The position numbers were made by a program, and so were the translations under genes. Shown here one piece after another: positions 1 to 8,064 of a stretch of 64,000 nt of DNA (positions within the stretch are counted from its first letter, which is position 1; each line of letters begins with the position of its first letter). The stretch is from assembly GCF_900215145.1 (NCBI RefSeq), contig NZ_OBDO01000005.1, positions 62,001-126,000 of the forward strand, in the 5' to 3' direction. This stretch comes from Geodermatophilus sabuli. GTDB taxonomy: Bacteria; Actinomycetota; Actinomycetes; Mycobacteriales; Geodermatophilaceae. Below the pieces are notes generated by a model. It had not been told where the DNA came from. It was given only the letters and a program-made list of their open reading frames with translations, and ran no database searches.

Positions 1-1
1 C

Positions 2-1420
2 CCGTTCCTGATGAACACCGGCTTCGGCAGCCCGGACGTCGAGCCGGACATCGCCGAGTCGGCCGAGTTCACCTCGCCCACCGAGTACACGGTCACCCTG
101 AAGCAGGGCCTGAAGTGGGCCAACGGCAACGACCTGACCGCCTCGGACGTGAAGTTCTCCTTCGACCGCCAGGTCGCCATCGCCGACCCCAACGGGCCGT
201 CGTCGCTGCTGGCCAACCTGGAGAGCGTCGAGGCCGTCGACGACACCACCGTCGTCTTCCGGCTCACGCAGCCCAACGACCAGACCTTCCCGCAGGTGCT
301 GTCCAGCCCGGTCGGGCCGATCGTCGACGAGGACGTCTTCTCGGCGACCGAGCTGACCACCGACCAGGAGATCGTCGACGGCGAGGCCTTCCACGGGCCG
401 TACACGATCACCAACTACGACCAGAACAACCTCATCTCCTACGAGGCCTACCCCGACTACGAGGGCCTCCTGGGCGCGCCCAAGACCGACCGGGTCAACG
501 TCCGCTACTACGCCGACGCCTCGAACCTCAAGCTGGACATCGAGGAGGGCAACATCGACGTCGCCTTCCGCAGCCTGAGCGCGACCGACATCGACGACCT
601 GCGCGGCAACGACGAGGTCGAGGTCGTGGACGGCCCCGGCGGGGAGATCCGCTACATCGTCTTCAACTTCAACACCCAGCCCTTCGGCGCCACCCAGCCC
701 GACGCCGACCCGGCCAAGGCGCTCGCCGTCCGCCAGGCGGTGGCCAACCTGATCGACCGTCAGGAGATCGCCGAGCAGGTCTACCGGGGCACCTACACGC
801 CGCTGTACTCCTACGTCGCCGACGGCCTGACCGGCGCGACGGAGTCCCTGAGCGAGCTCTACGGCGACGGCAACGGTGGCCCGGACGCCGACAAGGCGGC
901 GCAGGTGCTCCAGGCGGCCGGCGTGCAGACCCCGGTGCAGCTGAGCCTGCAGTACTCCAACGACCACTACGGGCCGTCCTCGGGTGACGAGTACGCCCTG
1001 ATCAAGGACCAGCTGGAGTCCACCGGCCTGTTCCAGGTCGACCTGCAGACCACCGAGTGGGTGCAGTACTCCGAGGACCGCGTCGCGGACGTCTACCCGG
1101 CGTACCAGCTCGGCTGGTTCCCGGACTACTCCGACGCCGACAACTACCTGTCGCCGTTCTTCAAGCTGGACAACTTCCTCTCGAACCACTACGAGAACCA
1201 GCTGGTCAACGACCTGATCCTGCAGCAGCTGGCCACGCCGGACCCGGCGCAGCGCCAGGCCCTGATCGAGCAGATCCAGGACCTCGTCGCCGCGGACCTG
1301 TCCACCGTGCCCTACCTGCAGGGTTCGCAGGTCGCCGTCGTCCGGACGGGCGTGGAGGGCGCGGCCGACACGCTCGACGCGTCCTTCAAGTTCCGCTACG
1401 GCGCCCTGAGCCGGGGCTGA
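2..1420 (+). CDS. Peptide-type ABC transporter substrate-binding protein, 5' end outside window
   Basis: The frame is open from the first bases, so the N-terminus and signal peptide lie outside the window. The remaining 472 residues read as an SBP_bac_5 family binding protein: the family's conserved stretch VTLKQGLKWANG, then LTASDVKFSFDR, is near the visible start. Such proteins capture peptides, nickel or similar ligands outside the membrane and hand them to a permease pair. Two permeases and a two-domain ATPase follow on the same strand, giving a complete Dpp/Opp-type importer. The ligand cannot be read from the sequence; peptide is the default inference. Confidence 0.9.
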   Translation, partial: PFLMNTGFGSPDVEPDIAESAEFTSPTEYTVTLKQGLKWANGNDLTASDVKFSFDRQVAIADPNGPSSLLANLESVEAVDDTTVVFRLTQPNDQTFPQVLSSPVGPIVDEDVFSATELTTDQEIVDGEAFHGPYTITNYDQNNLISYEAYPDYEGLLGAPKTDRVNVRYYADASNLKLDIEEGNIDVAFRSLSATDIDDLRGNDEVEVVDGPGGEIRYIVFNFNTQPFGATQPDADPAKALAVRQAVANLIDRQEIAEQVYRGTYTPLYSYVADGLTGATESLSELYGDGNGGPDADKAAQVLQAAGVQTPVQLSLQYSNDHYGPSSGDEYALIKDQLESTGLFQVDLQTTEWVQYSEDRVADVYPAYQLGWFPDYSDADNYLSPFFKLDNFLSNHYENQLVNDLILQQLATPDPAQRQALIEQIQDLVAADLSTVPYLQGSQVAVVRTGVEGAADTLDASFKFRYGALSRG

Positions 1421-1447
1421 CGACCGGCCTGAGAGGGTAGCGACACC

Positions 1448-1489
1448 GGCCCCGGGTGACCCCGCCGCACGGCGGAGTCACCCGGGGCC
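1448..1489 (+). terminator. GC-rich hairpin between binding protein and permease genes
   Basis: Two 20-base arms (1448-1467 and 1470-1489) pair with one mismatch around a very short loop. The hairpin follows the binding-protein stop and precedes the permease ribosome binding site. No U-run is visible. In transporter operons such a structure often lowers read-through or protects the 3' end of the abundant binding-protein mRNA; that role is inferred here. Confidence 0.6.
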
Positions 1490-1525
1490 ACCCATGTGCG
1501 GACCACGCACGCACGGAGGAAGGCC

Positions 1526-2623
1526 ATGACCACAGCAGCGACCGAGCTCGCGGCCGGCGAGCCGGCCCAGGAGGACGCGCCGGCGCGCAGTCGTCGCGGC
1601 GGCGGAGGCCTGGGCGCCTACATCCTGATCCGCTTCCTGCTGATCTTCCCGACCGTCTTCATCCTGGTGACGACGGTCTTCTTCCTGATGCGCTCGACCG
1701 GTGACCCGATCACCGCCGCGCTCGGGGGCCGGCTGACCGGCGCGGAGCTGGCGCAGCGGGTGCAGGAGGCCGGGTACGACCGGCCGATCATCGTGCAGTA
1801 CCTCGAGTACCTGGGCAACGTCTTCACCGGCGACTTCGGGACGACGCTGTCCGACCGCCGCCCGGTCACCGAGGTGCTCGCCACCTTCGGGACGGCGACC
1901 CTCGAGCTGGCCTGCTACGCGCTGCTCGTCGCCTTCGTCCTGGGCATCCCGTTCGGCCGGCTGGCCGCCTACGCCCGCGACAGGTGGCCCGACGCGGTGC
2001 TGCGGGTCTTCGCGATCCTCTGCTACGCGACCCCGGTCTTCTTCACGGGCCTGGTGCTCAAGCTGGTGTTCGCCAGCGGGCTGGGCTGGCTGCCGGTGGC
2101 CGGCCGGGCCTCGACCCGGGCCGAGATCGAGTTGCAGTTCCTCGAGGACCCGACCGGCATCTACCTGATCGACGCGATCCGGCTGGGCGATCCCGAGGTG
2201 ATCGCCGACGTCCTGGAGCACGCGGTGCTCCCGGCGATCGCGCTCGGCCTGCTCACCGCCGGGGTGTTCCTGCGGCTGGTGCGCACCAACGTCATCGGCA
2301 CCCTGGGCATGGGGTACGTCGAGGCCGCCCGCTCCCGCGGCGTCGCCGAGCGGCGGCTGCTGCGCAAGCACGCCTACCGGCCCGCGCTCATCCCCATCAT
2401 CACCGTCATCGGCCTGCAGGTCGCGCTGCTCATGGGCGGCGCGGTGCTGACCGAGACGACCTTCGAGTGGAAGGGCCTCGGCTTCCAGCTCGCCGAGTAC
2501 CTGCAGGCGCGTGACTTCGTCGCCGTCCAGGGCATCGTCGCCATGCTCGCCGTCATCGTCGCGGTGACCAACTTCGTCGTCGACATCATCGCCGCGCTCA
2601 TCGACCCCCGGGTGAGGTACTGA
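1526..2623 (+). CDS. Peptide-type ABC transporter permease (DppB-like)
   Basis: Inner-membrane permease of 365 residues of the binding-protein-dependent transport family. I chose the ATG at 1526 because GGAGGAAGG lies just before it; an in-frame ATG at 1496 has no such site. After a short polar N-terminus comes a first membrane segment (YILIRFLLIFPTVFILV), then several hydrophobic spans. The cytoplasmic EAA loop that docks to the ATPase is visible near residue 260 (EAARSRGVAERRLLRKHA). The stop overlaps the next start as TGATG, so the two permeases are translationally coupled. Confidence 0.93.
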   Translation: MTTAATELAAGEPAQEDAPARSRRGGGGLGAYILIRFLLIFPTVFILVTTVFFLMRSTGDPITAALGGRLTGAELAQRVQEAGYDRPIIVQYLEYLGNVFTGDFGTTLSDRRPVTEVLATFGTATLELACYALLVAFVLGIPFGRLAAYARDRWPDAVLRVFAILCYATPVFFTGLVLKLVFASGLGWLPVAGRASTRAEIELQFLEDPTGIYLIDAIRLGDPEVIADVLEHAVLPAIALGLLTAGVFLRLVRTNVIGTLGMGYVEAARSRGVAERRLLRKHAYRPALIPIITVIGLQVALLMGGAVLTETTFEWKGLGFQLAEYLQARDFVAVQGIVAMLAVIVAVTNFVVDIIAALIDPRVRY

Positions 2624-3687
2624 TGGCCACCGTCGCTCCCGCCGCCGAGGAGACCCCCCGCACCGCCCCCGCCCGCCGCGGGTGGCGCCGGCTCCCCGTC
2701 GTCCACCAGCTGCGGCAGAGCGTCGGCCTGCAGCGCGGCATGCTCGTCGCCGGCCTGGTCCTGACCGCGGTCTTCCTGCTCACCGCGCTGCTGGCCCCGG
2801 TGCTCGCGCCCTACGGCTACGACCAGCTCCGGGATGCCGACGGCGCCTTCGGCGCCCAGCAGCCACCGTCGGCCGAGCACTGGCTGGGCACCACGGTCGG
2901 CGGCTACGACGTCCTCAGCCGCGTCATCTACGGATCGCGCACCGCGCTCATGGTGATCGTGGTCGCCATCGTGCTGTCGCTGTTCGCCGGCGTGCTGCTC
3001 GGACTGGTCTCCGGCTACTTCGGCGGCTGGCTGGACCGCGTGCTCGTCGTCGTCTGCGACGCGGTGTACGCCTTCCCGTCGCTGCTGCTGGCGATCGTCA
3101 TGGCGATCGTGATCAGCGGCGGGCAGTCGAGCATGTGGGGCGGCATCCTGGCCGCGGCCATCTCGATCACCGTCGTGTTCATCCCGCAGTACTTCCGGGT
3201 GATCCGCGCCGAGACGGTGCGGATCAAGGGCGAGGCCTACGTCGAGTCCGCCCGGGTCGTCGGCGCCGGGCACTGGCGGATCATGACCCGGCACGTGCTG
3301 CGCAACGCCACCCGCACGCTGCCGCTGATCCTCACCCTCAACGCCTCCGAGGCGATCCTCACCCTCGCCGGGCTGGGTTTCCTCGGATTCGGCATCGAGC
3401 CGACCGCGGCCGCCGAGTGGGGCTTCGACCTCAACAAGTCGCTGTCCGACGTCACCAGCGGCATCTGGTGGACGTCGATCTTCCCCGGCTCGGCGATCGT
3501 GCTCGTCGTCCTCGGGCTGACCCTGGTCGGCGAGAGCCTCAACGACCTCGCCGACCCGCGGCTGCGCAGCCGCCGGTCGGCCGACACCGGTGACGTCGGC
3601 GAGACCTCGGTCGTGCCGGGCGGTTCGCTGGGCGCCGGTCCGGCGGGGCTGGCCGGTATCGAGGGCACGGGAGGGAACGCACTGTGA
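2623..3687 (+). CDS. Peptide-type ABC transporter permease (DppC-like)
   Basis: Second permease subunit, 354 residues. It begins with a basic and proline-rich N-terminus and a first membrane segment (GMLVAGLVLTAVFLLTALLA), as in OppC_N-type proteins. The EAA-type loop is visible as VESARVVGAGHWRIM followed by TRHVLRNATRTLP. It starts on the TGATG overlap with the first permease and ends in a GTGA overlap with the ATPase gene, so the subunits are made together. The C-terminal tail after the last membrane span is long and Gly/Pro-rich. Confidence 0.93.
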   Translation: MATVAPAAEETPRTAPARRGWRRLPVVHQLRQSVGLQRGMLVAGLVLTAVFLLTALLAPVLAPYGYDQLRDADGAFGAQQPPSAEHWLGTTVGGYDVLSRVIYGSRTALMVIVVAIVLSLFAGVLLGLVSGYFGGWLDRVLVVVCDAVYAFPSLLLAIVMAIVISGGQSSMWGGILAAAISITVVFIPQYFRVIRAETVRIKGEAYVESARVVGAGHWRIMTRHVLRNATRTLPLILTLNASEAILTLAGLGFLGFGIEPTAAAEWGFDLNKSLSDVTSGIWWTSIFPGSAIVLVVLGLTLVGESLNDLADPRLRSRRSADTGDVGETSVVPGGSLGAGPAGLAGIEGTGGNAL

Positions 3688-5384
3688 CCACCGCACGCGA
3701 CGGCGTCGTCGACATCGAGAACCTGTCGGTCTCCTTCGCCACCGACGCCGGGACCATCGCCGCCGTCCGGGACGTGAGCCTGTCCGTGGCCGCCGGCGAG
3801 GTCCTGGCCGTGGTGGGCGAGAGCGGCAGCGGCAAGACGGTGACCGCGCGCAGCATCCTCGGGCTGCTGCCGGAGACCGCGGTCACCCGCGGCGCGGTGG
3901 TGCTGCGCAGCAAGGACGGGACGGCGCAGCACGACGTCGTCACGCTGTCCCGGCGGCAGCTCGGCGACGTGCGGGGCCGGGACGCCGCGATGGTCTTCCA
4001 GGAGCCGTCGACCGCGCTCAACCCGGTCTACCCGGTCGGCTGGCAGATCGCCGAGGGGCTGCGCGCGCACGGGCAGTACAGCCGCAAGGAGGCCCGCGCC
4101 AAGGCGATCGACGTCCTGCGGCGGGTCGGCATCCCCGACCCCGAGGAGCGGGTCGACCACTACCCGCACCAGTTCTCCGGCGGGCAGAAGCAGCGGATCG
4201 TCATCGCCCAGGCCCTGGTGCTCGACCCCGGCGTGATCATCGCCGACGAGCCGACCACCGCCCTCGACGTGACCGTGCAGGCCGAGATCCTCGACCTGCT
4301 GCGCCGGTGCCGCGACGAGTTCGGCGCCGCGATCGTGCTGATCACCCACAACATGGGTGTCGTCGCCGACCTCGCCGACCGGGTGGCGGTCATGTACCAG
4401 GGGCGCATCGTCGAGCAGGCCGACGTCCGGACGCTGTTCTCCGCCCCGCGGGACGAGTACACCCGCCAGCTGCTCGGTTCGGTGCCACGACTGGGCGAGG
4501 GCCGGGCCCGCGCCCGGGAGCGGGCGTCGATCCGGCGCCCGGACTGGGCGGCGTCGGCGCCGGTGGTCGAGGCCCGCGACCTGCGGATCGTCTACCCGGG
4601 GCGGTTGCGCAAGCCGGACTTCGTCGCCGTGGACGGCGTCAGCTTCGCCATCCGGCCCGGCGAGGTGCTCGGGCTGGTCGGGGAGAGCGGCAGCGGCAAG
4701 ACGACGATCGGGCGCGCCATCGCCGGGCTGACCCGGGTCACCGACGGCTCCCTGTCGGTGCTCGGCACCGAGATGCGCGGGGTCAAGGAGAAGGCGTTCC
4801 GGCCGGTGCGCAGCCGCATCGGGTTCGTCTTCCAGGACCCGGCGTCCAGCTTCAACCCGCTGCTGACCATCGCCGAGGCGGTCGCCGAGCCGCTGGTCGT
4901 CAACGGCCGGGCCGACGACCCCCGAGCCGCCCGCGGCCGGGTCGACGAGCTCCTGGAGGCGGTGCAACTGCCGAAGGCCTTCGGTGACCGCTTCCCGCAC
5001 GAGCTCTCCGGCGGGCAGCGGCAGCGGGCCAGCCTGGCGCGGGCCCTGGCGCTGGACCCGGAGCTGCTCATCGCCGACGAGCCGACCTCGGCCCTCGACG
5101 TCTCGGTGCAGGCCCGGGTGCTGGAGCTGTTCGCCGAGCTGCAGCGGGAACTGGGCTTCGCGTGCCTGTTCATCAGCCACGACCTCGCCGTCGTCGACCT
5201 GCTCGCCGACCGGATCGCGGTGCTCTACCGCGGCCGGCTGGTCGAGGAGGGCACCGGCGCGGAGGTCCTGGGCGCTCCACAGCACGCGTACACCCAGCGG
5301 CTGCTGGCCTCGCTGCCGGTGCCCGACCCGGACGAGCAGGCCCGCCGCCGGGCGCTCTGGCAGCAGCTCCGCGACGAGGCATAG
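3684..5384 (+). CDS. Peptide-type ABC transporter ATPase, two nucleotide-binding domains (DppD-DppF fusion)
   Basis: One 566-residue protein carries both ATPase domains that are often separate as DppD and DppF. Each half has Walker A (GESGSGKT in both), a signature motif (FSGGQKQR, then LSGGQRQR) and Walker B (IIADEPTTALD, then LIADEPTSALD). It starts with GTG overlapping the permease stop (GTGA) and has a GGGAGGGA site just upstream. It powers import through the two upstream permeases. A strong hairpin follows the stop. Confidence 0.94.
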   Translation: MTTARDGVVDIENLSVSFATDAGTIAAVRDVSLSVAAGEVLAVVGESGSGKTVTARSILGLLPETAVTRGAVVLRSKDGTAQHDVVTLSRRQLGDVRGRDAAMVFQEPSTALNPVYPVGWQIAEGLRAHGQYSRKEARAKAIDVLRRVGIPDPEERVDHYPHQFSGGQKQRIVIAQALVLDPGVIIADEPTTALDVTVQAEILDLLRRCRDEFGAAIVLITHNMGVVADLADRVAVMYQGRIVEQADVRTLFSAPRDEYTRQLLGSVPRLGEGRARARERASIRRPDWAASAPVVEARDLRIVYPGRLRKPDFVAVDGVSFAIRPGEVLGLVGESGSGKTTIGRAIAGLTRVTDGSLSVLGTEMRGVKEKAFRPVRSRIGFVFQDPASSFNPLLTIAEAVAEPLVVNGRADDPRAARGRVDELLEAVQLPKAFGDRFPHELSGGQRQRASLARALALDPELLIADEPTSALDVSVQARVLELFAELQRELGFACLFISHDLAVVDLLADRIAVLYRGRLVEEGTGAEVLGAPQHAYTQRLLASLPVPDPDEQARRRALWQQLRDEA

Positions 5385-5386
5385 GA

Positions 5387-5427
5387 AGCTCTTCCCACGT
5401 CCCGGCCACGGAGACGTGGGAAGAGCT
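5387..5427. terminator. Bidirectional terminator hairpin
   Basis: A perfect 14-bp stem (5387-5400 with 5414-5427, arm AGCTCTTCCCACGT) with a 13-base loop lies between the convergent ATPase and Rieske genes, three bases after the ATPase stop. Confidence 0.8.
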
Positions 5428-5439
5428 CCCGTGCCGCAG

Positions 5440-5796
5440 TCACTCCACGACGACGTCCTCGCCGCGGCGGACCGCCCGGCGCACGCGCAGCCGCAGCACG
5501 CGGGCGTAGGTGCGGACGAACTGCGTGTAGCCGGGCGTCGGGCCGTGGTAGCCGAGGAAGCCGCGCGGCCCCGCCACCATCTCCCCGGTCCGGACGTCGT
5601 AGCGGCTCTGGTGCCACGGGCAGACCAGGCACCCGTCGGCGTCGATGCTGCCCTCGGCGAGATCGGCCAACTGGTGCCGGCAGCGGCGGGAGACGGCGAA
5701 GTGCTCCCCGTCGCGGTTGCCGACCGCCCAGTCCCCGACGCGGCGGACCGCTCCGGGCGGCAGGTCGGCGGCGGGGATGCGGTCGGGCTCGGACAC
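5440..5796 (-). CDS. Small Rieske-type [2Fe-2S] protein
   Basis: A 118-residue protein made of little more than a Rieske domain. The cluster ligands are visible as C-R-H (RCRHQLADL) and C-P-W-H (LVCPWHQSRYD). The latter is the C-x2-H half with the usual tryptophan and the SRYD that follows in ferredoxin-type Rieske proteins. The C-terminus is strongly basic and then ends in acidic residues. No partner oxygenase lies next to it, so the electron acceptor is unknown. It is convergent with the ABC operon and divergent from the TPM-domain gene. Confidence 0.85.
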   Translation of the reverse strand: MSEPDRIPAADLPPGAVRRVGDWAVGNRDGEHFAVSRRCRHQLADLAEGSIDADGCLVCPWHQSRYDVRTGEMVAGPRGFLGYHGPTPGYTQFVRTYARVLRLRVRRAVRRGEDVVVE

Positions 5797-5910
5797 GGGG
5801 CCTCCTCGGGGACGACGTCGTGGGCCCGTACCCCGTGCGGCGCCCGCGGACCCCTCCGGCGTCGGTAGGGTCGCGGACGCTGCGATCGTCGTCCCACCTC
5901 GGAGGTGCCC

Positions 5911-7938
5911 GTGCGGCGGCTGGTCGTCGTCCTGGGGATGTTGACCGTGCTGCTGGTCGCGGGTGGGCCGGCGCTGGCCGAGTCACCCGCCCGGCTCGAC
6001 GAGCAGCTGGAGGACCGGGTCGGTGCGCTGTCCGGCGAGGGGCCCCGCGTCGAGGAGGCGCTGGACGCGCTGCGCGTCGAGGACGGCACCCAGCTGTGGG
6101 TCACCTTCGTCTCGAGTTTCGACGGCGCCACGGGTCAGCAGTGGGCCGACCAGGCCGCCGCGGCGTCGCAGCTGGGCCGCACCGACGTGCTCTTCGCCGT
6201 CGCCGTCGACGACCGTGCCTACGGCATCTCGGTCGACGAGGGCTTCCGGCTCTCCGACGACGAGCTCGACACGCTGCTGGCCGAGGACGTCGAGCCGGCG
6301 CTGTCCGACGGGGACTGGGCCGGGGCCGTCGTCGCGCTGGCCGACGGCCTGCGCGGCGGCTCACGGGGCGGGGACGGAGGCGGGTCCATCGCGCTGCTCG
6401 TCATCGGCGGGGTGGCCGTCGTCGGTGGCGGCGCGTGGCTGGTCGCCCGCTCCCGCCGGCGCAGCCGTCCGGCGGCGCGGCCGGGTGCCGGTCCGGCGGA
6501 TCCGCACGCCGGGGTCCCCACCCAGGAGCTGCAGAACCACGCGAGCTCGGCGCTCCTGGAGCTCGACGAGCAGGTGCAGACCTCGCAGATCGACCTCGAC
6601 TTCGCCCGCGCCCAGTACGGCCCCGAGGCGGTGACCGGGTTCGACGCCGCCCTCGCGCAGTCCGAGGCCGAGCTCGGGCGGGCCTTCGCGCTGCGTCAGC
6701 AGCTCGACGACGAGGTGCCCGAGGACGACGCGGCGACGCGGCGGCTGCTGACCGAGCTCCTGACGCTTGTCGAGACCGCCGACGCCCGGCTCGACGACCA
6801 GGCCGAGGCGTTCGCGCAGCTCCGGGACCTCGAGCGCACCGCGCCGCAGGTCCTCGACGCCCTCGAACCGCGGATCGCCGAGCTGCGCGCCCGCGTCCCG
6901 GCGGAGGAGCAGCGGCTGCAGGAGCTGCGCGCCCGCTTCGCCGAGGCGGCCCTCGCGCCGGTCGCGGACAACGTGGCCGAGGCGCGCGCCCGTCTTGCCG
7001 CCGCAAACCAGGAGGTCGTCGAGGCCCGGGGCGACCTCGCCGCCGGGCAGCCGGGTGCTGCGGTGAGCGACGTCCGGGCCGCGGAGGACGCCGTCGCCCA
7101 GACCGGCACCCTGCTCGACGCCGTCGGCCGGCTGGCCGCGGACCTCGCCGCGGCCGCCGAGCGGGTGGCCGCGGTCCGGACCGAGACCGAGGCGGACCTG
7201 GCCGAGGCGCGGGCCCTCGTCGCCGCCGGGGACCGCACCGGCCTGGCGCCGCAGATCGCCCGGGCGGAGTCCGCACTGGCCGCTGCCGACGCGGCGCTCG
7301 CTCCCGCGGACGGCCGGCCGGACCCGCTGGCGGCGCTGCGCCGGCTGGAGGAGGCCGACGCCGCCCTCGAGCAGGCCCTCGGCGGCGCCCGCGACGCCCA
7401 GGCGCAGGTGCAGCGGGCCGCGGCCGGCCTGGATCCCGCGCTGCTCGCAGCGCGGTCGGCGATCACGGCGGCGAGTGACTTCATCGGCACCCGCCGGGGC
7501 GCCGTCGGCGCCGAGGCCCGCACCCGGCTCGCCGAGGCGCAGCGCCACCTGGACACGGCCGTGGGGCTGGGGCAGCGCGACCCGGTGAGCGCGGTGCGCG
7601 AGGCCCAGCAGGCCGACGCCCTGGCGCGGCGGGCGCTCGACGCCGCCCGGTCCGACGTCGGGTCGTGGTCCGGCGGCTACGGGCCGGGCGGGTACGGGCC
7701 CGGCGGCTTCGCCGGCGGGTCCCCGGGTCGCGGCGGCGTGGACCTCGGCAGCCTGGTGCTCGGTGGCATCCTCTTCGGCGACGGCGGGGGCTCGCGCGGT
7801 GGCTACCGCAGCAGCGGCTTCGGTGGCGGGGGTCGCCGGTCCGGCGGGGGGCGGCGGCCGTCGGGGGGCGTCCGCCGGTCCAGCGGCGGGCGGCGCTCCT
7901 CCGGCGGGGGACGGCGCGGCGGCGGCGGCCGCTTCTGA
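5911..7938 (+). CDS. TPM-domain membrane protein with coiled coils and basic Gly/Arg-rich tail
   Basis: 675 residues. GGAGG at 5901-5905 fixes the GTG start at 5911. The order is a signal peptide ending near ALA, a TPM (YgcG-type) domain over about residues 30-145, one membrane span (SIALLVIGGVAVVGGGAWLV), a long Ala/Glu/Arg-rich helical region with heptad character, and a Gly/Arg/Ser tail ending GGGGRF. The TPM domain should face outside and the helical part the cytoplasm. The next gene is a full-length paralogue with the same layout but an acidic tail. Function is unknown; TPM proteins are linked to envelope or photosystem quality control elsewhere, which does not settle the role here. Confidence 0.85.
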   Translation: MRRLVVVLGMLTVLLVAGGPALAESPARLDEQLEDRVGALSGEGPRVEEALDALRVEDGTQLWVTFVSSFDGATGQQWADQAAAASQLGRTDVLFAVAVDDRAYGISVDEGFRLSDDELDTLLAEDVEPALSDGDWAGAVVALADGLRGGSRGGDGGGSIALLVIGGVAVVGGGAWLVARSRRRSRPAARPGAGPADPHAGVPTQELQNHASSALLELDEQVQTSQIDLDFARAQYGPEAVTGFDAALAQSEAELGRAFALRQQLDDEVPEDDAATRRLLTELLTLVETADARLDDQAEAFAQLRDLERTAPQVLDALEPRIAELRARVPAEEQRLQELRARFAEAALAPVADNVAEARARLAAANQEVVEARGDLAAGQPGAAVSDVRAAEDAVAQTGTLLDAVGRLAADLAAAAERVAAVRTETEADLAEARALVAAGDRTGLAPQIARAESALAAADAALAPADGRPDPLAALRRLEEADAALEQALGGARDAQAQVQRAAAGLDPALLAARSAITAASDFIGTRRGAVGAEARTRLAEAQRHLDTAVGLGQRDPVSAVREAQQADALARRALDAARSDVGSWSGGYGPGGYGPGGFAGGSPGRGGVDLGSLVLGGILFGDGGGSRGGYRSSGFGGGGRRSGGGRRPSGGVRRSSGGRRSSGGGRRGGGGRF

Positions 7939-8064
7939 TCGGAGCACGGGTCCTGACGGAGCACCGGCGAGAGGCTGCCCACGGCCGGGAACTGCACGGG
8001 ACCGCCGCGCGTGCCTACAGTCCGGGCGACTCAGCGATCGCCCTCGTTCGACGGAGGTCCCCCC

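Noticed and set aside
3237..6131. A 964-codon open frame on the minus strand across the ABC transporter genes
   Set aside because: It is antisense to clear permease and ATPase genes; its composition (Arg, Gly, Ala, Pro) is that of a GC-rich shadow frame and no motif is visible.
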